Counted from the first letter of the stretch, positions 37,585 to 48,618 are shown. The stretch: 64,000 nucleotides of DNA from Sphingopyxis sp. PET50 (GCF_025244705.1 NZ_CP104207.1:248001-312000); one strand, 5' to 3'. Notes: generated by a model not told the origin, from the sequence alone. A program made the numbers and translations.

Positions 37585-38803
37585 ATGCCTGCTATGGCCG
37601 CGCCGATGAATCGCATAGTTGACACATTTGCTGCGGCCGTGAGCCATCTCGAAGCATTGCACCAGCGCCACGACGCCGACATCGGCGTCATTCTGGTCCA
37701 GGTCGATCAGCTCTCGCGGATCAACAACAGCGCGGGCACCGAAGCGGGCGACGCGGTGCTCGAGGAAATCGCGCGGCGGCTCGAGAATTTCGCCGACGAC
37801 GAGTTCGGGCGCGGCTCGCACGTCGACCGGCTCGACGGGCCGCGTTTCCTGATCGTCGCCGGCGGCTGCGCTGTCGATCGGCGCCTTGCGGGCGCAGGAG
37901 CGCGCGCTGCATGTCGCGCTTGCCGAACCGATGGTCGGCGACCCCAACGGGCGGCTCGCGATCCGGATCGCGGCGGCGCAGATCGTCCGCGAGGAATCGG
38001 TCGCCGAGCAGCTGCGCACGGCCAGCGACCAGCTCGCGCGTCCGGCGTCGGCGCGTGACGGAGCAATGGTCAAGGCGGCACTGTCGGCGGGCGAGGTCGT
38101 GATCTTCTATCAGCCGCAATATGACGTCGCGACCGGGGCGATGACCGGGGTGGAGGCGCTGCTCCGCTGGCAGCACCCCGAACTCGGCCTGCTCGGCGCG
38201 GGCGCGCTGGTGACGGCGGCGCGCGCGGCGCGCATGGAGTGCGAGCTGACCGAACAGGCGCATCGCGTGGCGCTCGCCGAAATGGCGAAGTGGCCGAAGC
38301 CGCTGTCGAAGCTGCGCGTGTCGCTGAACATCACGGCGGCCGACCTCGGCGATCCCGATTTCGCCGATCGCTTTGCTGCGATGGCCAAAAAGACGGGGGT
38401 CGATCCCGACCGGCTGACGCTCGAACTCACCGAACAGGCGATGCTGAGCGACCCGGCGAGCGCGGCGGAGCAACTCGCGCGCATCCGGGCGCTGGGCTGC
38501 GCGATCGCGATCGACGATTTCGGCACGGGCTATTCCAGCCTGTCGCTGCTCGCGCGGCTGCCGATCGATTATCTCAAGATCGACAGCGGTTTCACCCGCA
38601 GCCTCGACGGCAGCGACCGCGACCGCATCGTCGTGCGCGCGATCGTCGATCTGGCGCGCGCGCTTGGGCTGCTGGTGGTCGCCGAAGGAATCGAGAATGA
38701 GGCGCAGCTCGCGCGGCTGGCCGAACTGGGGGTCGCAACGTGGCAGGGGTTTCTGAAATCGGGGCCGGTGCCGGGGGATGAGCTTCTCGCTTTGATGCAA
38801 TAG
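37585..38803 (+). CDS. EAL-domain cyclic-di-GMP phosphodiesterase with degenerate GGDEF domain, frameshifted
   Basis: About 406 residues. Residues 1-150 form a GGDEF-like domain ([17 protein letters not shown]) in which the active-site loop reads DGPRF instead of GGDEF. It is therefore unlikely to make c-di-GMP. The EAL domain is complete: [55 protein letters not shown], so hydrolysis of c-di-GMP is likely. A one-base loss near 37866-37873 splits the two parts. ATG 37585 has GGGGATTGG upstream. No membrane segment: a cytosolic protein. A PilZ protein, the usual c-di-GMP receptor, is encoded at 45.1 kb. Confidence 0.85.
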
Positions 38804-38808
38804 CCTCT

Positions 38809-38899
38809 GTCATTGCGATCCCGGTGAAAGCCGGGACAAGCAATCCAGGGCGGTTTACGCGACTCTGGATTGCCGCGCGGCTTCGCCGCTCGCAATGAC
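38809..38899. repeat. Nested palindromic intergenic repeat
   Basis: Outer arms GTCATTGCGA and CGCAATGAC flank inner arms CAATCCAG and CTGGATTG. A third small hairpin (GCGGCTTCGCCGC) lies between. It fills the convergent gap between the EAL gene and mfd, and could act as a bidirectional terminator. Confidence 0.75.
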
Positions 38900-38908
38900 G
38901 CTGGTTTT

Positions 38909-41900
38909 TCAGGCCGCCTGCCGCGCCAGCTTGCCCAACCCCTTCGACAACTGCAGCGCGCCGTTCAGCCGTGCGCCGGTGCTGGCCCAATCGCCGCTGA
39001 CCGACAGCCGATGGTCCGGGCGGATGCGCGCGCGGCCCTTCAGCCGCTCGACATAGGCGATGAGGCCCGGCACGTTGGCGAACTCGTCGCCATGGAAGCT
39101 GACGAGCGCGCCCTTGGTGCCGACGTCGAGCTTGGCGATCCCGGCCAGCTTCGCGCTGGCCTTGATCTCCATCAGCTGGATCAGGTTCGCCGTCTCGGGC
39201 GGCAGCGGGCCAAAGCGGTCGATCATTTCGGCCGCGAAACCGTCGAGTGCGGCGCGGTCCTCGGCTTCGTTGAGGCGGCGATAGAGCGCCATGCGCAGCG
39301 GCAGGTCGGGGACATAATCCTCCGGAATCAGGATCGGCGCGTCGATGGTGATCACCGGCGACAGCGCCTCGCGCGGCGGCGCGGCGCCCATGCTTGTCGC
39401 CTTGGCGACGAGGATCGCCTCCTCCAGCATCGACTGGTAGAGTTCGAAGCCGACCTCGCGGATATGCCCCGACTGCTCGTCGCCGACGAGATTGCCCGCG
39501 CCGCGAATGTCGAGGTCGTGGCTTGCCAGCTGGAAACCCGCGCCCAATGTATCGAGATCGCCGAGCAGCTTCAGCCGCTTTTCGGCGGTGTCGGTGATGG
39601 CGCCGCCTTCGGGCGTCGTCAGATAGGCATAGGCGCGCGTCTTTGACCGCCCGACGCGGCCGCGCAACTGATAAAGCTGGGCAAGGCCGAAACGGTCGGC
39701 GCGGTGGACGACCAGCGTATTGGCACTCGGTATGTCGAGACCCGATTCGACGATCGTGGTCGAGACGAGAATGTCATATTTGCGGTCATAGAAGGCGCTC
39801 ATCCGCTCTTCGACCTCGCCTGGCGCCATCTGGCCATGCGCGACCACATATTTGACCTCCGGGACGCGGGTGCGCAGATATTCCTCGATATCGGGCAGGT
39901 CCTTGATCCGCGGGGTGACAAAGAAGCTCTGTCCGCCGCGATCATGTTCGCGCAGCAAGGCTTCGCGGATCACGACCGGATCCCACGGCGCGACATAGGT
40001 CCGCACCGCGAGCCGGTCGACCGGCGGAGTCTGGATGACGCTGAGTTCGCGGAGGCCCGACATCGCCATCTGCAAGGTGCGCGGGATCGGCGTCGCGGTC
40101 AGCGTCAGGACGTGGACGTCGGTCTTGAGCTGCTTCAGCCGCTCCTTGTGGACGACGCCGAAGCGCTGTTCCTCGTCGACGATCACCAGCCCCAGCCGGT
40201 TGAACTCGACCGATTTTGCGATCACCGCATGGGTGCCGACGACGATGTCGATCTGGCCGCTCGCGAGCCCGTCGCGCGTCCTCTGCGCCTCGGCGGCGGG
40301 GACGAGGCGCGACAGGCGCCCGATCTCGATCGGGAAACCTTTGAAGCGCTCGACGAAATTGCTGTAATGCTGGCGCGCGAGCAAGGTGGTCGGGCACACG
40401 ATCGCGACCTGCATCCCCGCCATCGCCGCGACGAAGGCGGCGCGCAGTGCCACCTCGGTCTTGCCGAAACCGACGTCGCCGCAGACGAGCCGGTCCATCG
40501 GGCGCCCCGAGGCGAGGTCGGCGAGCACGTCGCCGATCGCGCGGTCCTGATCGTCGGTTTCCTGATAGGGAAAGCGGTCGACGAAAGCGGGATAGGCGGC
40601 ATCGGCCGCGAGCACCTCGCCCGGACGGAGCGCGCGCGCCGCCGCGGTCGCGAGCAGTTCGCCCGCAATCTCGCGGATGCGTTCCTTCATCCGTGCCTTG
40701 CGGCGCTGCCAGGCCTCGCCGCCGAGCTTGTCGAGCGCGACGCCCTCGCTCTCGCCGCCGTAGCGCGAGAGGACGTCGAGATTCTCCACCGGGACGTAGA
40801 GCTTGTCGCCGCCCGCGTAGGTCAGCGCGACGCAATCGTGCGGGCTGTTGCCCACCGGGATCGAGGTCAGCCCCTCATAGCGGCCGATGCCATGGTCGAG
40901 GTGAACGACGAGATCACCGACGCTGAGCGTCGCGAGTTCAGCGAGAAAGGCATCGGCGCTCTTGCGGCTCTTCTGCCGCCGGACGAGCCGTTCGCCGAGG
41001 ATGTCCTGCTCGGTGAGCAGGCTGATCGCGTCCGAGGCGAAGCCATGGTCGAGCGGGAGGACGATAAGCGCGACGATGCCTGTCCCCCTCCCGCTTGCGG
41101 GAGGGGCTAGGGGGGGCTTGTTTCGTCGGCGCGCTCTGCAGCAGGCCTTCCCCCGCCCCCTCCCGCAAGCGGGAGGGGAGAAGAGACACCCAGCGCTTCC
41201 TGCCACGTCTCGGCCTGAACCAGCCCCGTGACGCCATGGTCGCGGAGCAGACCCGACAGGCGTTCGCGCGCGCCGCCGGAATAGCTCGCGATGATCGTCT
41301 TGCGGCCCTTGCGGCGCTCGTCCGACAGATGGTCGGCGACCTTGTCATAGACGTTGAGGTCGGCCGTTCGCTCGGGCGTGAAATCGCGCGCCGCAAAGCT
41401 TGCGAGGTCGATCACGGATGCCGCTCGGCGGCACGTCGAACGGCGTTACCACATGCACGGGCCGCGCCCGCTCCGCCGCGCCCCATTCGTCCGCCGTCAG
41501 GTACAGCGTTTCGGGCGCAAGCGGGCGATAGCTGCCCGCCTGCTCACGTTCGGCCGCGACGCGGTTGGCATGATAGTCGCGGATCGCATCGAAGCGCGTT
41601 TCGGCGGTCGCGTCGGTGCGGTGGCCGCGCAGCACCGGCGTCGCGGCGTCGATATGGTCGAACAGCGTCGCCAGCCGTTCCTCGAACAGCGGCAGCCAAT
41701 GGTCCATGCCCGCCTGCCGTCGGCCCTCGCTGACCGCCTGATACAGCGGATCGCCGGTCGCCTGCGCGCCAAAGATTTCGCGATAGCTCGACCGGAAGCG
41801 CTTGATCGTGTCCTGATCGAGCAGGGTTTCGGTGGCGGGCAGCAATTGCAGCGCCTTGGCGGGGCCAAGGCTGCGCTGGTCGGCGGGATCGAAACGCCGG

Positions 41901-42490
41901 ATGCTCTCGATCTCATCACCGAAGAAATCGACGCGCAGCCCCGCATCTTCGCCCGCCGGAAAAAGATCGACCAGACCCCCGCGCACCGCGAATTCGCCCT
42001 GATCGGCCACGGTATCGACGCGGCTGAAGCCATTGGCGACAAGCAGATCGGCGAGCGCGTCGCGGTCGATCCGCTGCCCCGTTGCGAGCGTCGTCGCAAG
42101 CTGGCGGATGCGGAATGGCGTCAACGTGCGCTGCGTGATCGCCGCGACCGTGGTCAGGATCAGTTCGCCGCGTTTCGGTGGCGCCTGCAACGCCGACAGC
42201 GTCGCCAGCCGGTCGGCGCTGACGCGCATCGACGGGCCGGCGCGATCGTAAGGAAGGCAATCCCATGCCGGAAAGCGGTGGACGATCAGGTCGGGCGCAA
42301 AGAAGGGCGCTGTGTCGGCCAGCGCCTGCATCGCGGCATCGTCGGTCGCTATATAGACGAGCCTTTTGTCGCTCGCCCGCGCCAGGTCGGCGAGCAGCAG
42401 CGGCAGGAAGCCGTCTGCCGCGCGCGCCAGCGTCAGCGGCGCCCCGGCGCGCGCGATGGCGGCGAAAATGTCGGCGGCGGGGCGCGTCAT
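38909..42490 (-). CDS. mfd: Transcription-repair coupling factor, with frame break and an inserted palindromic element
   Basis: Mfd removes stalled RNA polymerase and recruits UvrA. The N-terminal UvrB-like region starts MTRPAADIFAAIARAG. RID is at GDLVVHLDHGIGRYEGLTSI. The translocase has Walker A GDVGFGKTEVALRAAF and VIVDEEQRFGV, followed by TATPIPRTLQMAMSGLRELS. A one-base insertion lies at 41414-41417 (joined sequence reads SGIVIDLASFAARDFTPERT). A repeat element at 41084-41179 lies within the D3 region. Its reading frame closes if the seven-C run there is really eight, adding roughly 35 residues rich in Gly/Pro. Normal Mfd joins TWQEALG almost directly to ALIVLPLDHGF. About 1190 residues. 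Confidence 0.9.
41084..41179. repeat. Palindromic element inside the mfd coding region
   Basis: Two 22-bp hairpins, CCCCTCCCGC-TT-GCGGGAGGGG (41085-41106) and CCCCTCCCGC-AA-GCGGGAGGGG (41157-41178), flank a 50-bp centre. The element resembles the one at 49973-50092 in layout. It interrupts an otherwise conserved protein segment and appears to be translated. Confidence 0.85.
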
Positions 42491-42747
42491 GGCAGCGGGA
42501 TATAGTCCAGCCGGCGCATCGCCGCGATCAGCGGCGGATTGTCGAGATGGGCTGGCGGATGGCCGGTGCCAAGCGCCCAGGCCATGATCTCGACGTCGTC
42601 CTCTTCGCAGACGGTTTCAAACCACGCGACCTCGGTCTCGCCCCATTCGGCCGCGTAGCGATCGAAAAAGCCGCCGATCATATAATCGGCCTCGCGCGTG
42701 CCGCGATGCCAGGCACGGAATTTCAGGCGTTTCAGGCGGTCTTGCAT
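42487..42747 (-). CDS. sdhE: FAD assembly factor SdhE (CptB/YgfY family)
   Basis: The 86-residue protein begins MQDRLKRLKFRAWHRGTREA, containing the family's RxxWRGxxE-type motif (here RAWHRGTRE) needed to help covalent flavinylation of succinate dehydrogenase. It continues with MIGGFFDRYAA and EEDDVEIMAWALG. ATG 42747 gives the usual length. Its stop overlaps the mfd start by four bases, so sdhE-mfd is one operon. Confidence 0.9.
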   Translation of the reverse strand: MQDRLKRLKFRAWHRGTREADYMIGGFFDRYAAEWGETEVAWFETVCEEDDVEIMAWALGTGHPPAHLDNPPLIAAMRRLDYIPLP

Positions 42748-42798
42748 GACGGTTCTTCTTGAACGGAGCGGTAAGGTGTTGACGGACTTTCCCCATCC

Positions 42799-42902
42799 CG
42801 TTCGCATCGAGCCCTTCGACTGCCTTGGCAGGCGCTCAGGGTATACCTAACGGCCGAGATGGCTTGCCTTCGGGGTGTCTCGACTTCGCTCGACACGAAC
42901 GG
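42799..42902. repeat. Composite repeat between sdhE and recG
   Basis: It combines a CGTTCG...CCCTTCGACTGCC arm related to the repeats at 45.0 and 48.6 kb with GGTGTCTCGACTTCGCTCGA, one arm of the palindrome at 60.9 kb. It lies in the divergent gap and may hold both promoters. It looks like a mosaic of two repeat families. Confidence 0.65.
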
Positions 42903-42929
42903 AGAGACGAGGCTAGACACGCCCTAGCG

Positions 42930-44992
42930 ATGCGACCCGAGATACTCAATCCGCTCTTTGCCGCGCTGACCGACCTGAAAGGCGTCGGACCGCAGCTTGC
43001 CAAGCCGCTCACGCGGCTGGGGCTGGAGCGGGTGGTCGACGTGCTGTTTCACCTGCCGACGGGGCTGGTGCAGCGCTATCCGGTGGACCGGCTCGATCAG
43101 GCGCAGGTGGGGCAGCAGATCATCGTGACGCTGACCGCGCGGGATTATCGCCCGGGCCGGTCCCCGCGCGCGCCCTTTGGCGTCGAGGCCTTCGACGGCG
43201 CGGGCGATCATGTCCGGCTCGTCTATTTCGGCCGCACCGCGGGGCTCGCCAAAAAGCTGTTTCCGCTCGGCGAAGCGCGGCAGGTTTCGGGACGGCTCGA
43301 CGCCTATGGCGACATGCGCCAGATCGTCCACCCCGACCATGTCGGCGAGCCGGGCCAAGGGGATATAGCGACAAGCGAGGCGGTCTATCCGCTGACCGAG
43401 GGGCTGACCAATGCGCGGCTGAACCAGCTGGTCGAGATCGCGCTCGAACGGCGGCCGGACCTCGCCGAATGGATCGACGGACCCTTGCTGACGACGCGCG
43501 GCTGGCCGGCATGGGGGAGGCGCTGACCCGCGCCCACGCCAGCCCGCACGATGCCGCGGCACGCGACCGGCTCGCCTATGACGAGATTTTCGCGAGCCAG
43601 GTCGCGCTGATGCTGATCCGCGAAGGGCTGCGCGCGCGAAAGGGCAGGGCGATCGCCGGTGACGGGCGGCTTGCCGATGCACTGAAACTTCCCTTCGGGC
43701 TGACCGGCGCGCAGGAACGCGTCGGGCGCGAGATCGCGGGCGACATGGCACAGGACCGCCCGATGCTGCGCATGCTGCAGGGCGACGTCGGATCGGGCAA
43801 GACGCTCGTCGCGCTGCGGGCGATGTTGACGGCGGTCGAGGCGGGGACGCAGGCGGCCCTGCTCGCGCCCACCGAAATCCTCGCGCGCCAGCATTTTTCG
43901 ACGTTGCAGCATATGCTCGGCGGTCTGCCGCTCAACATCGCGATCCTGACCGGGCGCGACAAGGGCCGGGCGCGCGAATCGACGCTGATGGGACTCGCCG
44001 ACGGCAGCATCGACATCCTCGTCGGTACGCACGCGATCTTCCAGGAGGCCGTAAGCTATCGCGACCTGGCGCTGGTCGTGGTCGACGAGCAGCACCGTTT
44101 CGGCGTCGCGCAACGGCTGATGCTGACCGACAAGGGCGCGCGGCCGCCGCACCTGCTGGTGATGACCGCGACGCCGATCCCGCGCACGCTTCTTCTGGCC
44201 AATCATGGCGAGATGGACGTGTCGCGGCTCGACGAGATGCCGCCCGGGCGTACGCCGGTCGATACGCGCGTCGTGTCGGTCGAGCGGCTCGACGAGGTGG
44301 TGGGCGGGCTGGAGCGTCACCTGGCACGCGGGGCGCAGGCCTATTGGGTGTGTCCGCTGGTCGCCGAGAGCGAGGTCAGCGAACTGGCGGCCGCCGAGGA
44401 ACGCGCGGCGCTGCTGCGCGCCCGGCTGGGCGAGGATCGCGTGGGGCTGGTGCATGGCCGGATGAAGGGCGCCGACAAGGATGCGGTGATGGCGCGCTTT
44501 CAGGCGGGCGAGATCGGCGTTCTCGTCGCGACCACGGTGATCGAGGTCGGGGTCGATGTCCCCGCCGCCAGCCTTATGATCGTCGAACATGCGGAAAATT
44601 TCGGACTGGCGCAGTTGCATCAGCTGCGCGGGCGGGTCGGGCGTGGTTCAGCGAAATCGGTGTGTTTGCTGTTGCGATCCCTGAATCTGTCGGAGACGGC
44701 GCGCGAGCGGCTGGCGCTGATGCGCGAAACGAACGACGGTTTCCTGATCGCCGAAAAGGATCTCGAACTGCGCGGCGGCGGCGAACTGCTGGGGCTCAAG
44801 CAGTCGGGGGACGCCGATTACCGGGTGGCGACGCCGGAACAACTGGTGCGGTTGCTCCCGGTGGCGCACGACGATGCACGGATGTTCGTCGAACGCGACG
44901 GCGGCATCGAAGGCGTCCGCGGCGAAGCGGTGCGGCTGTGCCTTTATCTGTTCGAGCGCGACGCGGCGGTGCCGCTGCTCAGGAGCGGCTGA
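42930..44992 (+). CDS. recG: ATP-dependent DNA helicase RecG, frameshifted
   Basis: RecG remodels stalled replication forks. The N-terminal wedge domain has LKGVGPQLAKPLTRLGL and DVLFHLPTGLVQRYPVD. The helicase core has Walker A LQGDVGSGKTLVALRAM, the DExH-type VVVDEQHRFGV, TATPIPRTLLLANHGEMD, HGRMKGADKDAVM and QLRGRVGRGSAKSVCLLL. The frame breaks at 43513-43517, where a run of five G should be six. Corrected length is about 687 residues, normal for RecG. The ATG at 42930 sits just after a CTAG-containing spacer without a strong ribosome site. Confidence 0.92.
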
Positions 44993-45005
44993 ACCACTAG
45001 CGCAG

Positions 45006-45124
45006 TTCGTGCCGAGCTTGTCGAAGCACCGTCCTTCTCTCTTCCAAGGCTGAAAGAAAGAACAGCCCTTCGACAAGGCTCTCCCGAGCGCCTGCAAGGC
45101 AGTCGAGGTGCTCAGGGCGAACGG
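45006..45124. repeat. Palindromic intergenic repeat (GAGCTTGTCGAAG family)
   Basis: Arms GTGCCGAGCTTGTCGAAG and the CTTCGACAAG / CTCAGGGCGAACGG half enclose a variable centre. One arm is interrupted by CTCTCCCGAGCGCCTGCAAG. It occupies the convergent gap between recG and the PilZ gene and shares its arms with the repeat at 48619-48706. Confidence 0.75.
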
Positions 45125-45141
45125 ATTTTGAATATTAGCGG

Positions 45142-45480
45142 TTAGACGTCGCCGCGCGCGCCCATCGCGCGGATCATCGGCAGATAATCCTCGACCGCGA
45201 TCATCTTTTCGAACTGAACGCCGGTCTTTCCGGCGAGCGACCAGATCACTTTCGCCGCGATACGGCCGATGATCGGCATACGGAATACCACCATGTCGCC
45301 GACTTCGAGCCCGCGCTCGTATCGCATCAGCAGGCCGTCGGCGCTGATGTTGACGCAGGTGCACATTTCCTGCGCGCCGTCGGGCAGCAGGAAGGGCAGG
45401 CGGCAATAGACGTCGCTGCGCGGCGCGAGGCGCTGGTCGAGGCCGACATAATGGGCCTTGTGGGTGTCGATCTTCCGCAT
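45142..45480 (-). CDS. PilZ-domain protein
   Basis: 112 residues from ATG 45480 (an upstream ATG at 45525 is possible). The PilZ signature appears as DQRLAPRSDVYC, an RxxxR-like element, and NISADGLLM, the D/NxSxxG element. These bind cyclic-di-GMP in canonical members. It ends with FRMPIIGRIAAKVIW and a basic/hydrophobic tail. Single-domain PilZ proteins act as effectors on motility or envelope machinery. The EAL phosphodiesterase at 37.6 kb could deplete its ligand, but no direct linkage is visible. Confidence 0.85.
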   Translation of the reverse strand: MRKIDTHKAHYVGLDQRLAPRSDVYCRLPFLLPDGAQEMCTCVNISADGLLMRYERGLEVGDMVVFRMPIIGRIAAKVIWSLAGKTGVQFEKMIAVEDYLPMIRAMGARGDV

Positions 45481-45555
45481 ATGCAAACCCTTGCTGGTCG
45501 AGCGGGCACGTTCGCCCCGATTCACCTAAGAAGTGGTAAACGCCGCGGCAGGACG

Positions 45556-46782
45556 TTAGCGGGTGACAAGGCCGTGCTTTTTCGCGCCCAGGCTGACGGG
45601 CACCGGATCGGCGGCGGGCGCGATGACATGGTTCGGGTCTCGGATCACCGCGCCGTCGACCTTGACCGCGCCCTCTTCGAGCTTGCGCCGCGCCTCCTTG
45701 TTCGAGGCGACGAAGCCGAGTTCGCGTAGCGCATCGAGGATGCGAAGTCCTTCGGCGGGCGCGACCGCCTGCGGCAAATCGCCGCCAATCTGGCCTTTTT
45801 CAAAGGTTTGCACCGCAGTTTCGGCGGCCGTGCGCGCGGCTTCCTCGCCGCGGCACAGCGCGGTGGCGGCGTCGGCGAGGATTTTCTTGGCGCTGTTGAT
45901 CTCGGCGCCCTCGAGTGCTTCGAGGCGTGCGATCTCGTCGAGCGGCAGGTCGGTGAACAGCTTCAGGAACCGGCCGACGTCGCGGTCGTCGCTGTTGCGC
46001 CAGAACTGCCAATAGTCAAAATGGGACAGTTGTTCGGGATTGAGCCAGACCGCCCCGGCGGCGGTTTTGCCCATTTTTGTGCCCGCGGCGGTGGTCAGCA
46101 GCGGCGTCGTCAGCCCGAACAGATCGGCACCGTCCATGCGGCGCCCCAGCTCCATCCCGTTGACGATATTGCCCCACTGGTCCGATCCGCCCATCTGCAA
46201 CCGCACGCCCATCGTCTTCGACAGGTGGCGGAAATCATAGCCCTGCAGGATCATGTAGTTGAATTCGAGGAAGGTCATCGGCTGTTCGCGCTCGAGCCGC
46301 AGCCTGACCGAATCGAAGGTCATCATGCGGTTGATCGTGAAGTGGGTGCCGACCTCCTGGAGCAGTTCGATATAGCCGAGCTTGCCGAGCCAGTCCTGAT
46401 TGTCGACCATGACCGCGTCGGTCGGACCGTCGCCGAAGGTCAGGAAGCGCTGGAAGATGCTGAAGATCGACGCGATGTTCGCGGCGATCGTCTCGTCCGA
46501 CAGCATCTTGCGGCTTTCGTCGCGGCCCGTCGGGTCCCCGATCCGCGTCGTCCCGCCGCCCATCAGCACGATCGGCTTGTGCCCCGTCTGCTGCAGGCGG
46601 CGCAGCATCATGATCTGAACGAGGCTGCCGACATGGAGCGAGGGCGCGGTCGCGTCGAAGCCGATATAGGCGGGCACGATCTGCTGCGCGGCGAGGGTAT
46701 CGAGCCCTTCGGCGTCGGTCACCTGGTGGATGTAGCCGCGGGCGTCGAGCACGCGGAGCAGGTCGGATTTGTAACTGGTCAT
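45556..46782 (-). CDS. tyrS: Tyrosyl-tRNA synthetase
   Basis: 408 residues. The HIGH-equivalent is HVGS in [19 protein letters not shown]. Tyrosine and ATP contacts are in [17 protein letters not shown] and [15 protein letters not shown], and the KMSKS-equivalent is KMGKT. A C-terminal S4 RNA-binding domain holds [18 protein letters not shown]. Length and motif order are those of bacterial TyrRS class 1. It is transcribed away from the DOMON-like gene; the 81-bp gap should contain both promoters. Confidence 0.95.
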   Translation of the reverse strand: MTSYKSDLLRVLDARGYIHQVTDAEGLDTLAAQQIVPAYIGFDATAPSLHVGSLVQIMMLRRLQQTGHKPIVLMGGGTTRIGDPTGRDESRKMLSDETIAANIASIFSIFQRFLTFGDGPTDAVMVDNQDWLGKLGYIELLQEVGTHFTINRMMTFDSVRLRLEREQPMTFLEFNYMILQGYDFRHLSKTMGVRLQMGGSDQWGNIVNGMELGRRMDGADLFGLTTPLLTTAAGTKMGKTAAGAVWLNPEQLSHFDYWQFWRNSDDRDVGRFLKLFTDLPLDEIARLEALEGAEINSAKKILADAATALCRGEEAARTAAETAVQTFEKGQIGGDLPQAVAPAEGLRILDALRELGFVASNKEARRKLEEGAVKVDGAVIRDPNHVIAPAADPVPVSLGAKKHGLVTR

Positions 46783-46863
46783 GACGCGCGGGCGCTTAGC
46801 ATGGGTGCGGCATTCCTAAAACCCGTCATTCCCGCTCCATCGCGATTGGGCTAGGGACGCACC

Positions 46864-47391
46864 ATGCTGCTTACCTGCCATCCCGACACTCCCTGTTCCA
46901 CCGACCTGTTCATCTCGGTCGATGCAATCCGCAACCGGCCGGAACTTCTCTACCTGCGCTTCATCATCGACGGCGACATGGACAAGATCGTCATGCCGCC
47001 GCGGCGCACGCTCGGCCGGACGGACGGGCTGTGGCAAACGACCTGCTGCGAGGCGTTTCTGAAGCCCGAGGGGCGCCGCGACTATCTGGAATTCAACCTG
47101 TCGCCGTCGACCGCATGGGCATCATACCAGTTCGACGATTATCGTGCGGGAATGCGGGAGGCCGATGCAGCCCCCAATTTCGATCGCGTCGGCGGCATTT
47201 TTCAGGCGATGTTCGATTTCACGGACCAGCCGGACCTGCACGATGCCGCCTGGCGTGTCGGCCTTTCGGTCGTGATCGAGGAAAAGGGCGGCACCAAAAG
47301 CTATTGGGCGCTCGCGCATCCGCCCGGCAAGCCCGACTTCCATCATCCCGATTGCTTTGCGCTGACGCTTGGGGCACCCCCCGCGGCATGA
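46864..47391 (+). CDS. DOMON-like domain protein
   Basis: 175 residues without a signal peptide. Typical segments of the DOMON-like/CBM9-like group are LLYLRFIIDGDMDKIVMPPR, DGLWQTTCCEAFLKPEGR, YLEFNLSPSTAWASYQFDDY and SYWALAHPPGKPDFHHPDCF. The family is a beta-sandwich thought to bind a ligand such as sugar or haem; its function in bacteria is unassigned. Its stop overlaps the next start (ATGA), so it is coupled to the NamZ-like gene. That suggests a link to cell-wall sugar recycling. Confidence 0.8.
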   Translation: MLLTCHPDTPCSTDLFISVDAIRNRPELLYLRFIIDGDMDKIVMPPRRTLGRTDGLWQTTCCEAFLKPEGRRDYLEFNLSPSTAWASYQFDDYRAGMREADAAPNFDRVGGIFQAMFDFTDQPDLHDAAWRVGLSVVIEEKGGTKSYWALAHPPGKPDFHHPDCFALTLGAPPAA

Positions 47392-48596
47392 CTGTCCTCT
47401 TCGGTATCGACCGCTTGCTCGCCGACCCTGCGCTTCGCAAACCGCTGGAAGGGAAGCGTGTCGCGCTGCTCGCGCATCCGGCCTCGGTCACCGCCGACCT
47501 GACCCACAGCCTCGACGCGCTCGTCGCAGCCGGGATCAATGTCACGGCGGTGTTCGGGCCGCAGCATGGCGTGCGCGGCGACCTGCAGGACAATATGATG
47601 GAGTCGCCCGACTTCAGCGACCCGACATACGGAATGCCGGTGTTCAGCCTCTATGGCGAGGTGCGGCGGCCGTCGGGCCAGTCGATGCACACCTTCGACG
47701 TGATGCTGGTCGACCTGCAGGATCTGGGCTGCCGCATCTACACCTATGTCACCACCTTGCTTTATGTGCTCGAAGCGGCGGCCGAGCATGGCAAGGCGGT
47801 ATGGGTGCTTGACCGCCCGAACCCCGCGGGGCGGCCGGTCGAAGGGACATTGCTGCAGGCGGGCTGGGAAAGCTTCGTCGGCGCCGGGCCGATGGTGATG
47901 CGCCACGGGCTGACGATGGGCGAGATGGGGCGCTGGTTCGTCCGCCACTTCGGGCTCGATGTCGATTATCGCGTGATCGAAATGGACGGCTGGCAGCCCG
48001 ATGGCCCCGGCTTTGGCTGGCCGATGGAGCGCGTCTGGATCAACCCGAGCCCCAATGCCGCGAACCTCAACATGGCGCGCGCCTACGCCGGGACGGTGAT
48101 GGTCGAGGGCGCGACCTTAAGCGAAGGTCGCGGTACCACGCGCCCGCTCGAACTGTTTGGCGCCCCCGACATCGACGCGAAGGCGGTGATTGCCGAAATG
48201 CACCGCCTCGCGCCCGACTGGTTGGTGGGGTGCAAGCTGCGCGACATCTGGTTCCAGCCAACCTTCCACAAACATGCGGGTCAGCTCAACAACGGCATCC
48301 ATATCCATGCCGAGGGCGCTTGGTATGATCATGCCGCCTTCCGTCCGTGGCGCGTCCAGGCGCTGGGGTTCAAGGCGATCCGCTCGCTCTGGCCCGACTA
48401 TCCGATCTGGCGCGGCAAGGATTTCAAATATGAATATACCGACGATGTGCTGGCGATCGACGTGATCAACGGCGGCACGGGCCTGCGCGAGTGGGTCGAC
48501 GATGCGGGCGCCGAGGCGGGTGATCTCGATGCGCTCGCTTTGCCCGACGAGGCGGCGTGGCAGGAAACCGTGGAAGAGTTGCTGCTGTATCGTTAG
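47388..48596 (+). CDS. DUF1343 protein, NamZ-like exo-beta-N-acetylmuramidase
   Basis: 402 residues. Family landmarks are LLAHPASVTADL, VFGPQHGVRGDLQDNM, VFSLYGEVRRPS, DVMLVDLQDLGCRIYTYVTT, VLDRPNPAGRPVEG and EGRGTTRPLELFGAP. Bacillus NamZ (DUF1343, GH171) removes terminal MurNAc from muropeptide glycans. No signal peptide is visible from the ATG at 47388, so a cytoplasmic role in recycling is suggested here. The annotation is by family similarity; the enzyme's exact specificity is inferred. Confidence 0.85.
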   Translation: MTVLFGIDRLLADPALRKPLEGKRVALLAHPASVTADLTHSLDALVAAGINVTAVFGPQHGVRGDLQDNMMESPDFSDPTYGMPVFSLYGEVRRPSGQSMHTFDVMLVDLQDLGCRIYTYVTTLLYVLEAAAEHGKAVWVLDRPNPAGRPVEGTLLQAGWESFVGAGPMVMRHGLTMGEMGRWFVRHFGLDVDYRVIEMDGWQPDGPGFGWPMERVWINPSPNAANLNMARAYAGTVMVEGATLSEGRGTTRPLELFGAPDIDAKAVIAEMHRLAPDWLVGCKLRDIWFQPTFHKHAGQLNNGIHIHAEGAWYDHAAFRPWRVQALGFKAIRSLWPDYPIWRGKDFKYEYTDDVLAIDVINGGTGLREWVDDAGAEAGDLDALALPDEAAWQETVEELLLYR

Positions 48597-48618
48597 CGCG
48601 GTGGGGGATATTCCCATG

